This document shows, one piece after another, positions 41,764 to 49,811 of a stretch of 53,429 nucleotides of DNA. Each line of letters opens with the position of its first letter. Position 1 is the first letter of the stretch. The stretch comes from Alistipes sp. (GTDB lineage: Bacteria; Bacteroidota; Bacteroidia; Bacteroidales; Rikenellaceae). The DNA is taken from NCBI GenBank assembly GCA_017421945.1, contig JAFOHD010000090.1, positions 1 through 53,429 of the forward strand, read 5' to 3'. A program made the position numbers and the translations under genes. Under the pieces are notes generated by a model. That model worked only from the letters and a program-made list of their open reading frames with translations. It was not told the DNA's origin and made no database searches.

Positions 41764-43260
41764 CTATCTGAGATTCATCACATCGCTGATGCCTAAATCC
41801 GAGTACATCTGTTTCAACTCCTCGTCGCTGCGGTCGGACACAACCAGCAGTCGGTCGCCGACCATGAGTTCGGTGTTGCCTCGCGGCACGAAGTATTCAC
41901 CTCCACGCGATATCATCACCACCAGCGTGTTGTCGGCAATGTCTATGTCGCGCAGCGTGTTGCCCTTGGCAAGCATGACACCCGTGACTCCAATCTCCGA
42001 GAAGTTGCTCTTTATGGAGTCGGGTATGCCAACCTTGAACAGCGGCTCTTTCTCCTGATAGGCAAGTCCCAGCCAGTTGGCCATGGCACTCACCGTTGTG
42101 CCCTGTATGATGAGCGAGAACAATGTTCCCATGAATACCACGTTGAAAATCAAACTGCCATCGTCAATACCCTCAATGATGGGGTAGGTGGCAAATATTA
42201 TGGGCACGGCACCTCGCAGACCCACCCACGAGATGTAGAGTCGGGCCTTTTGGGTGAAGTGCTTGAAGGGAGCCAGGCAGGTGAATACCGTTAGAGGACG
42301 TGCTACCAATATCAGGAAGATACCCACGGCACAGCCCAGAAGCAGGATTTTGGGTTGCAGCAACTCGTCGAGATTGACCAGCAGACCAATGGTTAGGAAT
42401 AGTACGATCTGCGCCAGCCAGGTGAAACCGTCAAAGAATGTGGTGAGGTTAGACCTGTGTACGAGTTTGTTGTTGCCAACGACAAGTCCTGTGATGTACA
42501 CCGCCAGATAGCCGTTACCCCAGAGCAGATTGGTGAATGAGAACGAGAAAAAGACAAACGCCAGCAGCAGGACAGAGTAGAGCGAGGCATTATTCTTGAT
42601 GTTGATGCGGTTTATGGCAAAGACCGCCATGCGACCGATGCCGTAACCCAAAGTACAACCGACCAGCATCTGAATCATGAACTGCGCCACACTGCCAAGT
42701 ATTGACGTGCTCTCACCCGATACCGAAACTGCCGCAACCAGCACGATTGTCAGCATGTAGGCCATGGGGTCGTTACTTCCACTCTCCAGCTCAAGCAACG
42801 GACGCAGGTTTTGGCTGAGTCCCTGCTTTTTGCTTCGCAGGATTGAAAAGACTGAAGCCGAATCTGTTGATGACATTGTTGCGGCCAGAAGCAGTGCTAC
42901 GGGGAAGCTCATGGCCATCCCCACCCACGACGAGAAGAAGTAAATGAATCCGCCTACCAGACACGCTGTCATGGCCACACCCACCGTGGCGAGTGTTATG
43001 CCCGGGGCGAGGATGGGCTGTATCTCGGAGAACTTTGTATCCATACCTCCCGAAAAGAGGATGATACACAAGGCGAGCATACCGATGAACTGCGTCAGCT
43101 CAAACGAGTTGAACGATATGAAATGCCATCCGAAAACCATACCCACACCCAGGAACAACAGCAGTGCCGGTGCCCCAAACTTATACGCCAGCTTACCCGC
43201 TGCCACAGCAACGAAAAGCAATAACGCCCAAACCAATAAAATATTTTCAGTCAGATTCAT
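41764..43260 (-). CDS. CPA1-type K+/H+ (or Na+/H+) antiporter with RCK_C domain
   Basis: The 498-residue inner-membrane protein is a monovalent cation:proton antiporter. The membrane part has about twelve helices (residues 5-390), with features such as GAPALLLFLGVGMVFG, SSTDSASVFSILR, LELESGSNDPMAYML (the ND-type ion-binding pair) and SWVGLRGAVPIIFATYP. A cytosolic TrkA_C/RCK_C domain follows (about 415-498; DRLLVVSDRSDEELKQM), as in NhaP2/CvrA proteins that control cell volume or K+ export. ATG 43260 is preferred to ATG 43284 because it gives MNLTENILL, the usual start. It is last in a minus-strand string that begins with the tonB-like gene. Confidence 0.9.
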   Translation of the reverse strand: MNLTENILLVWALLLFVAVAAGKLAYKFGAPALLLFLGVGMVFGWHFISFNSFELTQFIGMLALCIILFSGGMDTKFSEIQPILAPGITLATVGVAMTACLVGGFIYFFSSWVGMAMSFPVALLLAATMSSTDSASVFSILRSKKQGLSQNLRPLLELESGSNDPMAYMLTIVLVAAVSVSGESTSILGSVAQFMIQMLVGCTLGYGIGRMAVFAINRINIKNNASLYSVLLLAFVFFSFSFTNLLWGNGYLAVYITGLVVGNNKLVHRSNLTTFFDGFTWLAQIVLFLTIGLLVNLDELLQPKILLLGCAVGIFLILVARPLTVFTCLAPFKHFTQKARLYISWVGLRGAVPIIFATYPIIEGIDDGSLIFNVVFMGTLFSLIIQGTTVSAMANWLGLAYQEKEPLFKVGIPDSIKSNFSEIGVTGVMLAKGNTLRDIDIADNTLVVMISRGGEYFVPRGNTELMVGDRLLVVSDRSDEELKQMYSDLGISDVMNLR

Positions 43261-43299
43261 AAACCTATCCCTTGTGGCGGCCACTGTGCCGCAATAACA

Positions 43300-43800
43300 C
43301 TATTCAACTATTTTCAGCTCACTCGCAGGGCGCAACTCCAGCTCGATATACTCAAATGCCTGAGCTGCGGTCACACCACTTTTAGGCGATGTGTAGATTA
43401 CCACCATGAATGCCGAAATGCCGTCTGATGGAATCTTGCGCAAGGTAGTAAAATCTCCTTTAGCAAGCAAATCCAAAACGGTGGCTTTTTGTTCTTTATT
43501 GAACTTCAGCTCTTCACGGCGCAGGAAACAATGGTCGCGGTTGAGGTAGGGTGCAGTGCTGTGGCCTGCCATGCGGGCAAACACCATAGCACCTCCTATC
43601 ATCACGCCCACAGCCCCAAACAAAACGAGTGCCGATTTAAGGTTGGGCGCATCCATAGTTCCCATTCCAAAGTAGTTTACTGCCAACAATGCCACGCCGG
43701 CAATCAGAATTGCAAGTGGCAAGGTCAGCGGTTTGCGGCGGTTTGTAATAGCTCCGCCCGACGAGGTTTGCAAGGCCTCGCTCATATCGTATTTAGCCAT
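43300..43800 (-). CDS. Hypothetical membrane protein with two TM segments
   Basis: The 166-residue protein has a polar N-terminus, two membrane helices (about 27-46 and 57-76) and a soluble C-terminal domain of about 85 residues that starts near the only cysteine (RDHCFLRREELKF) and ends LRPASELKIVE. It has no signal peptide and no recognised motif. Both termini are probably cytoplasmic. It lies between a small exported protein gene and the antiporter gene (39 nt apart) on the same strand. The 120 nt upstream contain no exact promoter box, so it may be read from the tonB-like promoter. Function unknown. Confidence 0.7.
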   Translation of the reverse strand: MAKYDMSEALQTSSGGAITNRRKPLTLPLAILIAGVALLAVNYFGMGTMDAPNLKSALVLFGAVGVMIGGAMVFARMAGHSTAPYLNRDHCFLRREELKFNKEQKATVLDLLAKGDFTTLRKIPSDGISAFMVVIYTSPKSGVTAAQAFEYIELELRPASELKIVE

Positions 43801-43919
43801 CTTAAAAAGTTGAATTTTTTACACAGTAAATAATTTTGTGAGCCTTCACTCACTGATACACACAAGAATAATTGGGCTCAAGCTTAGCTTAATCCCTGAA
43901 AAAAGTTATGTGCAAGTGG

Positions 43920-44312
43920 CTAAATACGAAGTCGGCAAAGTGAGTGAAGATAGTATCCTACTCGCAGTGACGACGTATAGTGATTGAAATTTAGAATGTC
44001 GGTAACATGGCCTGCGTGACGGCAGGGGGTGGCGTGAACGGCCGACTTCAGCGTGTGGGGATTGCGATGTCGTGCCTGGGAGTTCTCGCTCTCGTCGCCA
44101 CGCTGCACCACCGAGTTGGATGATGTCGAGCCTGCACGCAGAATGTCGTTATGGAGTATCTCAAGACTCAACTCCTCTGCCGATTTGTTGTCGTCGGCTG
44201 CCTTCAATGTGGTCACAACGGGCTGCTTGCTTGCTTCGGGCAGGTGTTTGTGAATCTCACCTACTGAAGCGAAGAGCATCGTGACTAATATGGCAACAAC
44301 GTAACGTTTCAT
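43920..44312 (-). CDS. Small exported protein of unknown function
   Basis: The 130-residue product has a signal-like N-terminus (MKRYVVAILVTMLFASVG) and a polar, Ser/Asn/His-rich middle. It ends YYLHSLCRLRI, a C-terminal pattern (Tyr-Tyr, then an Arg-rich hydrophobic end) that I believe recurs in short Bacteroidetes exported proteins; this needs a search. The start lies 2 nt after the tonB-like stop, so the two are coupled. The last third (PCRHAGHVTDILNFNHY) looks weakly constrained. The coding call rests mainly on the signal peptide and the tight spacing. Confidence 0.58.
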   Translation of the reverse strand: MKRYVVAILVTMLFASVGEIHKHLPEASKQPVVTTLKAADDNKSAEELSLEILHNDILRAGSTSSNSVVQRGDESENSQARHRNPHTLKSAVHATPCRHAGHVTDILNFNHYTSSLRVGYYLHSLCRLRI

Positions 44313-44314
44313 CT

Positions 44315-45172
44315 CTATTGTGGCAGGAATGTGTAAATAATTAAACCTTCGTGGCGTGCTGGGGCGGAATTGTCGATGTTAAAGAGCGAGGCACGTGCCG
44401 CCTTCAGAGCCTCCTCGCGCATAATCTCGTTGCCGCCCGACTTGATGCGTGCCGCAATCACCTCGCCGCCCTGGTCAATGGTCACCAGCACCTCGACCTG
44501 ACCTCCCGTGTCGCTGGTGTAGGCGGGAACCACCAGATAACGCTTCGTGCGCACGGGGTTGCGGAACTCAAAGCGTACGGTAACTCCTCCCGTGTATTTC
44601 GAGTCCTCGCCCTTCTTCTCTGATTTTGTTTCGCTCTGCGGGCGGTCGTTGAGGATTGACTCGGCCTCGGCCACACCCGCCTCGTATGCGGCACGGTTGG
44701 CCTTCATGCCCTCGGCTATGCTCTTCATCGACTCGTTGAGCTGGGCTGTGTTGGAGTTGCGGTCATCCTTGAGGTTTTCGTTCAGCACACCCTCGTTTGA
44801 TTGCAGGTTGCGAATTTTGCTCCACTCGATGTCCTGCTGTTGTTTCATCTCAATCTCGCGTTGCAGGCGCTCCTTCTCCTTCTCGAGTTCTTCCAGAGTC
44901 TGCAAATCGACATATATACCCTGGGTGTGGGGGCGTGAGCCGACAATGATTTTCGAGCTGAAGAATACTATACCCAGCACCAGATAGGCTATGACCATCA
45001 CACTCAAACCCAGACGGTGGTCGTAGGCCCACTCGCCCGCATCCTGCTTGCGGTTTTCAAACGGGAGGTGCATTCTTGTTCTGCGTGGGTGGGGTTTCGG
45101 TTGTCCCGAGGAGCCTCGTGCAGCAGATGGAGTAGCACAGTTGGGAGGTATATTTTGTTCTGTATTTGACAT
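44315..45172 (-). CDS. TonB-like energy transducer protein
   Basis: The 285-residue protein has a long cytoplasmic N-terminus (about 52 residues, basic and proline-containing), one membrane helix (about 55-78), a periplasmic coiled coil (93-118; Glu/Lys-rich) and a C-terminal TonB-like domain (about 205-285; GGQVEVLVTIDQGGEVIAARIKSGGN, then LIIYTFLPQ). TonB proteins pass proton-motive force from ExbB/ExbD to outer-membrane receptors. No exbB/exbD lies nearby, and the usual Pro-rich spacer is replaced by the coiled coil. It is first in a minus-strand string ending with the antiporter and has a promoter about 30 nt upstream. Confidence 0.8.
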   Translation of the reverse strand: MSNTEQNIPPNCATPSAARGSSGQPKPHPRRTRMHLPFENRKQDAGEWAYDHRLGLSVMVIAYLVLGIVFFSSKIIVGSRPHTQGIYVDLQTLEELEKEKERLQREIEMKQQQDIEWSKIRNLQSNEGVLNENLKDDRNSNTAQLNESMKSIAEGMKANRAAYEAGVAEAESILNDRPQSETKSEKKGEDSKYTGGVTVRFEFRNPVRTKRYLVVPAYTSDTGGQVEVLVTIDQGGEVIAARIKSGGNEIMREEALKAARASLFNIDNSAPARHEGLIIYTFLPQ

Positions 45173-45202
45173 ATAAGTAGGTTACCAAGTGTAAATCTTT
45201 GG

Positions 45203-45210
45203 CAAAATTA
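45203..45210 (-). promoter_or_regulatory. -7 element of the tonB-like gene
   Basis: Minus strand TAATTTTG (45210-45203) matches TAnnTTTG. It is divergent with the lpxC box 22 nt away. Confidence 0.5.
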
Positions 45211-45231
45211 GGTTTTTTTTATTAAAATTGC

Positions 45232-45239
45232 TATATTTG
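45232..45239 (+). promoter_or_regulatory. -7 element of lpxC-fabZ-lpxA
   Basis: TATATTTG matches the consensus, with a T-run at 45213-45220 in the -33 position. The leader to ATG 45302 is about 56 nt. Confidence 0.55.
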
Positions 45240-45301
45240 TACGGTTTTTTATTGAGGAGAGTCAGTAATGAACCTTTGCACAACAATTAACTTAAACTAT
45301 T

Positions 45302-46699
45302 ATGCAAAGTAAACAACAAACATTATCAGCCCCAATCTCATTCTCGGGTAAGGGTCTGCATACAGGTGTTACGGTGAACATGACCGTGCATCCCGCGGTT
45401 GATAATAATGGAATCGTATTTCGCCGTGTAGATATTGAGGGGGCTCCCGTAGTTCCTGCCTTGTGTGAGTATGTGACCGATACCTCTCGTGGTACCACCA
45501 TTGAGAAGGGTGCTGCCAAGGTTAGCACCATTGAGCACATTGTGTCGGCATTGTGGAGTCTGGGTGTTGATAATGCCATAATCGACATAGATGGTCCCGA
45601 GGTGCCTATCATGGATGGTTCGGCGCGTGAATATGTGGCAAAGATTACCCAGGTGGGCCTGACCAAGCAGAAGGCCGAGCGTAAGTATTTTGAAGTTACC
45701 GAGAAGCAGGTGTACACCATTCCCGACAAGGGCGTGGCAATCATCATCTATCCTGACGATGAGTTTACCGTGTCGGTACATGTTGATTACAATTCGAAAG
45801 TCATTGGTAATCAGTATGCTACGCTTGACATGTTCAACGAGTATGCCGAGAATATAGCACCTTGCCGTACGTTTGTATTCCTGCACGAGTTGGAGCCACT
45901 GCTTAAGATGAACCTCATCAAGGGCGGTGATTTGGACAATGCTATTGTGGTTGTTGAGAATCCCGTTTCCGACGAGCAGCTCGACCACCTGAAGAAGATT
46001 TTTGGCAAGGAGGATATACGTGTTACGGGTGGTTATCTTAACAATTTGCAGTTGCGCGCAAGCAACGAGCTGGCACGTCACAAGTTGCTTGATTTGCTTG
46101 GCGACTTTGCTCTGCTTGGCATGCGTATCAAGGGTAGGGTATGGGCATCGCGTCCTGGTCACTACGCCAACACCGAGTTCATGAAGCAGATTATGCAGAC
46201 CATCCGCCGCGATGGTGAGAAGCCTGCCTTCAAATACAATCCCAACAAACCTGCCTTGATGGACAGCAACAAGATTATGAGTCTGTTGCCACACCGTTAC
46301 CCATTCCTGTTGGTTGACAAGGTGTTCTACATGGATTCAAACTCTATTGGAGCTATCAAGAACATCACACTCAACGAGCCACAGTTCACCGGTCACTTCC
46401 CACAGGAGCCTGTTATGCCGGGTGTGTTGCTTGTGGAGGCGATGGCCCAGGCGGGTGGAATATTCATCCTCAATAGCGTGGATAAGCCTGAGGAGTACTC
46501 AACATATTTCCTTAAGATTGACAGCGTGCGTTTCAAGCGCAAGGTTGTTCCTGGCGACACTCTCCAGCTGGAGGTCTATCTCACCGAGCCTTTGCGTCGT
46601 GGCATAGCCTCTATGGTAGGAAAGGTGTTTGTGGGTGGTCAGCTGGCGTGTGAGGCTACACTCATGGCACAGATTGTGAGAAACAAAAAATCAGAGTAA
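45302..46699 (+). CDS. lpxC: Bifunctional LpxC deacetylase / FabZ dehydratase
   Basis: The 465-residue fusion joins the committed step of lipid A synthesis with a fatty-acid dehydratase, an arrangement typical of Bacteroidetes. Residues 1-300 are LpxC, removing acetate from UDP-3-O-acyl-GlcNAc: FSGKGLHTGV, the zinc His79 in STIEHIVSALW, and DGPEVPIMDGSA. Later ELARHKLLDLLGDFALLG supplies the other metal and catalytic residues. Residues about 318-465 are FabZ, dehydrating 3-hydroxyacyl-ACP: His331 in LLPHRYPFLLVDKV, GHFPQEPVMPGV and Glu379 in LLVEAMAQAGG. Both active sites are intact. lpxA follows 6 nt downstream, sharing the 3-hydroxyacyl-ACP pool. Confidence 0.97.
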   Translation: MQSKQQTLSAPISFSGKGLHTGVTVNMTVHPAVDNNGIVFRRVDIEGAPVVPALCEYVTDTSRGTTIEKGAAKVSTIEHIVSALWSLGVDNAIIDIDGPEVPIMDGSAREYVAKITQVGLTKQKAERKYFEVTEKQVYTIPDKGVAIIIYPDDEFTVSVHVDYNSKVIGNQYATLDMFNEYAENIAPCRTFVFLHELEPLLKMNLIKGGDLDNAIVVVENPVSDEQLDHLKKIFGKEDIRVTGGYLNNLQLRASNELARHKLLDLLGDFALLGMRIKGRVWASRPGHYANTEFMKQIMQTIRRDGEKPAFKYNPNKPALMDSNKIMSLLPHRYPFLLVDKVFYMDSNSIGAIKNITLNEPQFTGHFPQEPVMPGVLLVEAMAQAGGIFILNSVDKPEEYSTYFLKIDSVRFKRKVVPGDTLQLEVYLTEPLRRGIASMVGKVFVGGQLACEATLMAQIVRNKKSE

Positions 46700-46705
46700 G
46701 ATATT

Positions 46706-47497
46706 ATGATAAGTAATTTAGCGTATGTGCATCCCGATGCAAAAATCGGGGAAAACGTGACTGTCGAGCCTTTTGCCTACATCGCGGGTGATGTGGAGAT
46801 TGGTGACGGTTGCTGGATAGGCCCATCGGCTACAATTCATGATGGTGCCCGCATCGGAAAGGGTTGTAAGATTCACTCTTTCGCATCGGTGGCTTGTACC
46901 CCACAGGATTTGAAGTTCCGTGGCGAGAAGTCGACGGCTGTTATTGGCGATAATTGCGAGATTCGCGAGTGTGTGACCATTAGCCGTGGCACAGCCTCTA
47001 CGGGTACTACCATCATCGGCTCGAACAACCTCATCATGGCCTACGCTCACGTTGGTCACGACTGCGTTGTGGGTAGCAACTGTGTCATCGTCAATGGAGT
47101 GTCGCTTGCAGGCGAGGTGCATGTGGGTGACTGGGTGGTTATTGGCGGTCACTCGGCCGTTCACCAGTGGACTCACATTGGCGACCATGCCATGATTCAG
47201 GGCATGTCGGGTGTGACCAAGGATGTGCCACCTTACATCACGCTCTCAAAGGAGGGTCACTATGCCGGCATCAACAAGGTGGGACTTTCGCGCCGTGGTT
47301 TCAGCCACGAGCAGATTATGGCCATCCACGATGTGTGCCGCATATTGTTCCAGAGCGATTTGAACTATATCAACGCTTGCGACAAGGCTGAGGTCGAGTT
47401 GCCACAGTCGGCCGAGCGAGACTATCTGCTTAACTTTGTGCGCTCATCGCAGCGTGGTTGTATCAAACCTTATCAGAAGAAATCGAAGGCTGAATAG
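46706..47497 (+). CDS. lpxA: UDP-N-acetylglucosamine acyltransferase LpxA
   Basis: LpxA adds a 3-hydroxyacyl chain to UDP-GlcNAc, the first step of lipid A synthesis. The 263-residue protein has the left-handed beta-helix hexapeptide repeats (VHPDAKIGENVTVEPFAYI, GDGCWIGPSATIHDGARIG), the STAVIGDNCEIRECVTI segment, the catalytic histidine region AYAHVGHDC (His115/His118) and a helical C-terminus (GFSHEQIMAIHDVCRILF). Length matches the family. It follows lpxC-fabZ by 6 nt and is closed by a hairpin. Confidence 0.97.
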   Translation: MISNLAYVHPDAKIGENVTVEPFAYIAGDVEIGDGCWIGPSATIHDGARIGKGCKIHSFASVACTPQDLKFRGEKSTAVIGDNCEIRECVTISRGTASTGTTIIGSNNLIMAYAHVGHDCVVGSNCVIVNGVSLAGEVHVGDWVVIGGHSAVHQWTHIGDHAMIQGMSGVTKDVPPYITLSKEGHYAGINKVGLSRRGFSHEQIMAIHDVCRILFQSDLNYINACDKAEVELPQSAERDYLLNFVRSSQRGCIKPYQKKSKAE

Positions 47498-47522
47498 AGC
47501 ACGAGTTAGCGTATAAAATTAG

Positions 47523-47556
47523 GGGTTTGGCGAAAAAAATAGCTAAACCCTTTTTT
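47523..47556 (+). terminator. Terminator after lpxA
   Basis: GGGTTTGGC pairs with GCTAAACCC (one wobble) around a 10-nt A-rich loop, followed by TTTTTTG. Confidence 0.8.
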
Positions 47557-47573
47557 GTTATTGGCGAAATTTC

Positions 47574-47581
47574 TAAATTTG
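47574..47581 (+). promoter_or_regulatory. -7 element of the GH51 gene
   Basis: TAAATTTG matches TAnnTTTG, about 30 nt before ATG 47612. The -33 region overlaps the terminator U-tract of lpxA (TTTG at 47554-47557 with a short 16-nt spacer). Confidence 0.5.
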
Positions 47582-47611
47582 CTTTGGATAATCGTAAAAA
47601 AACTATACACA

Positions 47612-49162
47612 ATGAAGAAATTAAGAGTCCTATTGGTAACATTAGTTGCCGCACTTGCCTCATCTGTGGCATTTGCTGCCGAGCCTGCGGGCAATAGTGT
47701 GACGGTTGATGCCGGTGCAAAGAAGATGAAGTACAGCAGAATGATTTTCGGCCATTTCATCGAGCATTTCGACAATCAGGTATATGGAGGTATCTACGAC
47801 CCCAAGTCGAAGTTTGCCGACAAGGATGGCTTCCGCACCGACGTCATCGAGGCGTTGAAGCAGATTCAGGTGCCCATCGTGCGCTGGCCGGGCGGTTGCT
47901 TTGTGTCGTCGTACCATTGGCTGGATGGCGTGGGCAAGAAGCGTTACCCTGTGTGGGACAAGACATGGCAGGTGGAGGACCCCAACACATTCGGCACCGA
48001 CGAATATGTCAAGTGGTGTCGCAAGGTGGGCTGCGAGCCTTACATATGTACGAATGCCGGCACGGGCACAGCCGAGGAGATGAGCGACTGGGTGGAGTAT
48101 TGTAATCGCACCGATGGCAAGTTTGGTGCTATGCGTGCCAAGAACGGCAACAAGCAGCCTCACGATGTGAAGTACTGGAGCATCGGTAACGAGAACTGGG
48201 GTGCGCACGAGCTGGGTGCAAAGACTGTTTCCGAGTGGGGTCCATTGGTGGCTGAGTCGGCGAAGCTGATGTTGTGCGCCGATAAGGATATTAAGCTCTT
48301 GGCGGCGGCCGTATCCACACGCGACTGGATTTTGCCTATGCTCAAGAAGGCGGGCTATTTGCTTGATTATGTGTCGATTCACGGTTATTGGGATTTTAAC
48401 GCTATAACCCACAATATCCTTCCCTACATGGATTGCATGATGCGTACTGACGCCCCTGAAAAGGATATTCAGAAGATTATCGGCATCCTTGAGGAGGCCG
48501 GCTTTGGCGGTGGTCGCATAAAGATTTCATACGACGAGTGGAACTTGCGTGGCTGGCACCATCCAAAGCATGCTTATTGGCGTGAGGGACACGACCTTGA
48601 GGCTCGCCGCAAGAATGACATTCCATCGTCATACACCATGGCCGATGCTATCTTCTCGGCCTGCTTCCTGAACTCGTGCATGCGTCATGCCGACATCGTT
48701 GATATTGCCTGCTTCTCGCCAATCGTGAACACCACGGGAGCCCTGTTTGTGCATCCTGAGGGAGTGTTGAAGCGTACCACCTATCATGTGTTCGATATGT
48801 ATGTGAATATGCTTGAGGAGTATGTGGTGCCTACCAACCTCACCACCGAGCGTCTGTCGCACGGCAAGGCATCGACAGGTGTGCTGGACTGCACCCTCAC
48901 ATCAAACGAGGATGGCACACGCTATGCGTTGGCTGTGGTGAACAAGGACCCAAAGAGCAGCCGTATGCTGAGCATCAATTTCGCCGAGATGGGTGTGAAG
49001 CCTATGTCGAAGATTGAGGGTACGGTGTTGTGTGGCTCATCGCCCGATGACTACAACGAGGTGGGTGCCGAGAACCGTGTTGTGCCCGAGGAGCGCACCT
49101 TTGAGGTTAAGGATGGCTGCATTGAGTTGCCTGCACACTCGCTGGTTGTGTTGAAATTCTAA
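47612..49162 (+). CDS. GH51 alpha-L-arabinofuranosidase, exported
   Basis: The 516-residue enzyme removes alpha-L-arabinofuranose from arabinan, arabinoxylan or arabino-oligosaccharides. The signal peptide (MKKLRVLLVTLVAALASSVAFA) marks export to the periplasm. The TIM barrel has the GH51 landmarks IFGHFIEHFDNQVYGGIYD, VPIVRWPGGCFVSSYHW, acid/base Glu194 in SIGNENWG and nucleophile Glu309 in ISYDEWN; a C-terminal beta domain ends LPAHSLVVLKF. ATG 47612 is chosen because the frame upstream crosses the lpxA terminator and the -7 box. It is monocistronic, and its natural partner, the GH43 enzyme, lies 31 kb away. Confidence 0.93.
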   Translation: MKKLRVLLVTLVAALASSVAFAAEPAGNSVTVDAGAKKMKYSRMIFGHFIEHFDNQVYGGIYDPKSKFADKDGFRTDVIEALKQIQVPIVRWPGGCFVSSYHWLDGVGKKRYPVWDKTWQVEDPNTFGTDEYVKWCRKVGCEPYICTNAGTGTAEEMSDWVEYCNRTDGKFGAMRAKNGNKQPHDVKYWSIGNENWGAHELGAKTVSEWGPLVAESAKLMLCADKDIKLLAAAVSTRDWILPMLKKAGYLLDYVSIHGYWDFNAITHNILPYMDCMMRTDAPEKDIQKIIGILEEAGFGGGRIKISYDEWNLRGWHHPKHAYWREGHDLEARRKNDIPSSYTMADAIFSACFLNSCMRHADIVDIACFSPIVNTTGALFVHPEGVLKRTTYHVFDMYVNMLEEYVVPTNLTTERLSHGKASTGVLDCTLTSNEDGTRYALAVVNKDPKSSRMLSINFAEMGVKPMSKIEGTVLCGSSPDDYNEVGAENRVVPEERTFEVKDGCIELPAHSLVVLKF

Positions 49163-49201
49163 ATATATTGCATCGCGGAGGTGGATTTTCTGCCATAAAT
49201 A

Positions 49202-49232
49202 TTTGTATTATAGCAAATTTTCACTATTTTTG
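49202..49232 (+). promoter_or_regulatory. Promoter of the rimP-nusA-infB operon
   Basis: TTTG at 49202-49205, 19 nt, then TATTTTTG at 49225-49232. The predicted start near 49239 leaves a leader of about 70 nt before rimP, which contains the hairpin described separately. Confidence 0.7.
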
Positions 49233-49250
49233 CAGCGTGAATGAAGGAGT

Positions 49251-49272
49251 AAGGGGACGAGTGAGTCCCCTT
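49251..49272 (+). promoter_or_regulatory. Hairpin in the rimP-nusA-infB leader
   Basis: AAGGGGAC (49251-49258) pairs perfectly with GTCCCCTT (49265-49272) around a 6-nt loop, about 12 nt into the predicted transcript. No long U-tract follows (ATTTCG), so it is not an obvious terminator. It could be a protein-binding or stability element. Confidence 0.5.
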
Positions 49273-49308
49273 ATTTCGTATCCCAAGGTGAAAATAAGAA
49301 TCTTAAAT

Positions 49309-49776
49309 ATGATAGACTGCGAAAAAATATTAGCTATTGCCGACAGGGAACTGTCTGGCACAGATATGTTTACGGTCAGCTGTAAGTGCTCGCCGATGAA
49401 CGAGGTTGAACTCTTGATTGACAGCGACACGCACGTTTGTATCGAGAGTTGTGTGGAGTTGAGCCGCAAGATTGAGGCGGAGTTTGACCGTGACCAGGAG
49501 GATTTCTCGCTGACGGTGGCGTCGGCAGGCATTGGCTCGGAACTCACCAACATACGTCAATACCGCAAGCTGGTAGGCTCGTCGGTTGAGGTGCTGCTCT
49601 TGAGCGGAGTGAAGATTCTGGCCAAGCTCGATGGCGTGAGCGAGGAGGGTATCACCATCTCATACCAGGAGAAGCAGGCCGTGGAGGGTAAGAAGCGCAA
49701 GGTGCTGGTGGACGTGGTAAATACCTACTCTTTCAGCGAGATTAAGTACACCAAGGAGTACCTCGATTTTAAGTAG
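49309..49776 (+). CDS. rimP: Ribosome maturation factor RimP
   Basis: RimP assists assembly of the 30S ribosomal subunit. The 155-residue protein has the RimP N-terminal domain (about 1-75; FTVSCKCSPMNEVELLIDSDTHVCIESCVELSRKIEAEFD) and the C-terminal SH3-like domain (about 80-155; VASAGIGSELTNIRQYRKLVGSSVEVLL). ATG 49309 is used because the longer in-frame start at 49168 lies upstream of the promoter, and its extra 47 residues include the leader hairpin. Length agrees with the family. nusA follows after 35 nt, the conserved rimP-nusA-infB order. Confidence 0.93.
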   Translation: MIDCEKILAIADRELSGTDMFTVSCKCSPMNEVELLIDSDTHVCIESCVELSRKIEAEFDRDQEDFSLTVASAGIGSELTNIRQYRKLVGSSVEVLLLSGVKILAKLDGVSEEGITISYQEKQAVEGKKRKVLVDVVNTYSFSEIKYTKEYLDFK

Positions 49777-49811
49777 AAAAGCAAGAAACAAAATAAATAA
49801 AACACAAACAA

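Noticed and set aside
49168..49308. N-terminal extension of RimP from ATG 49168
   Set aside because: It begins upstream of the promoter and contains the leader hairpin; RimP similarity starts at 49309.
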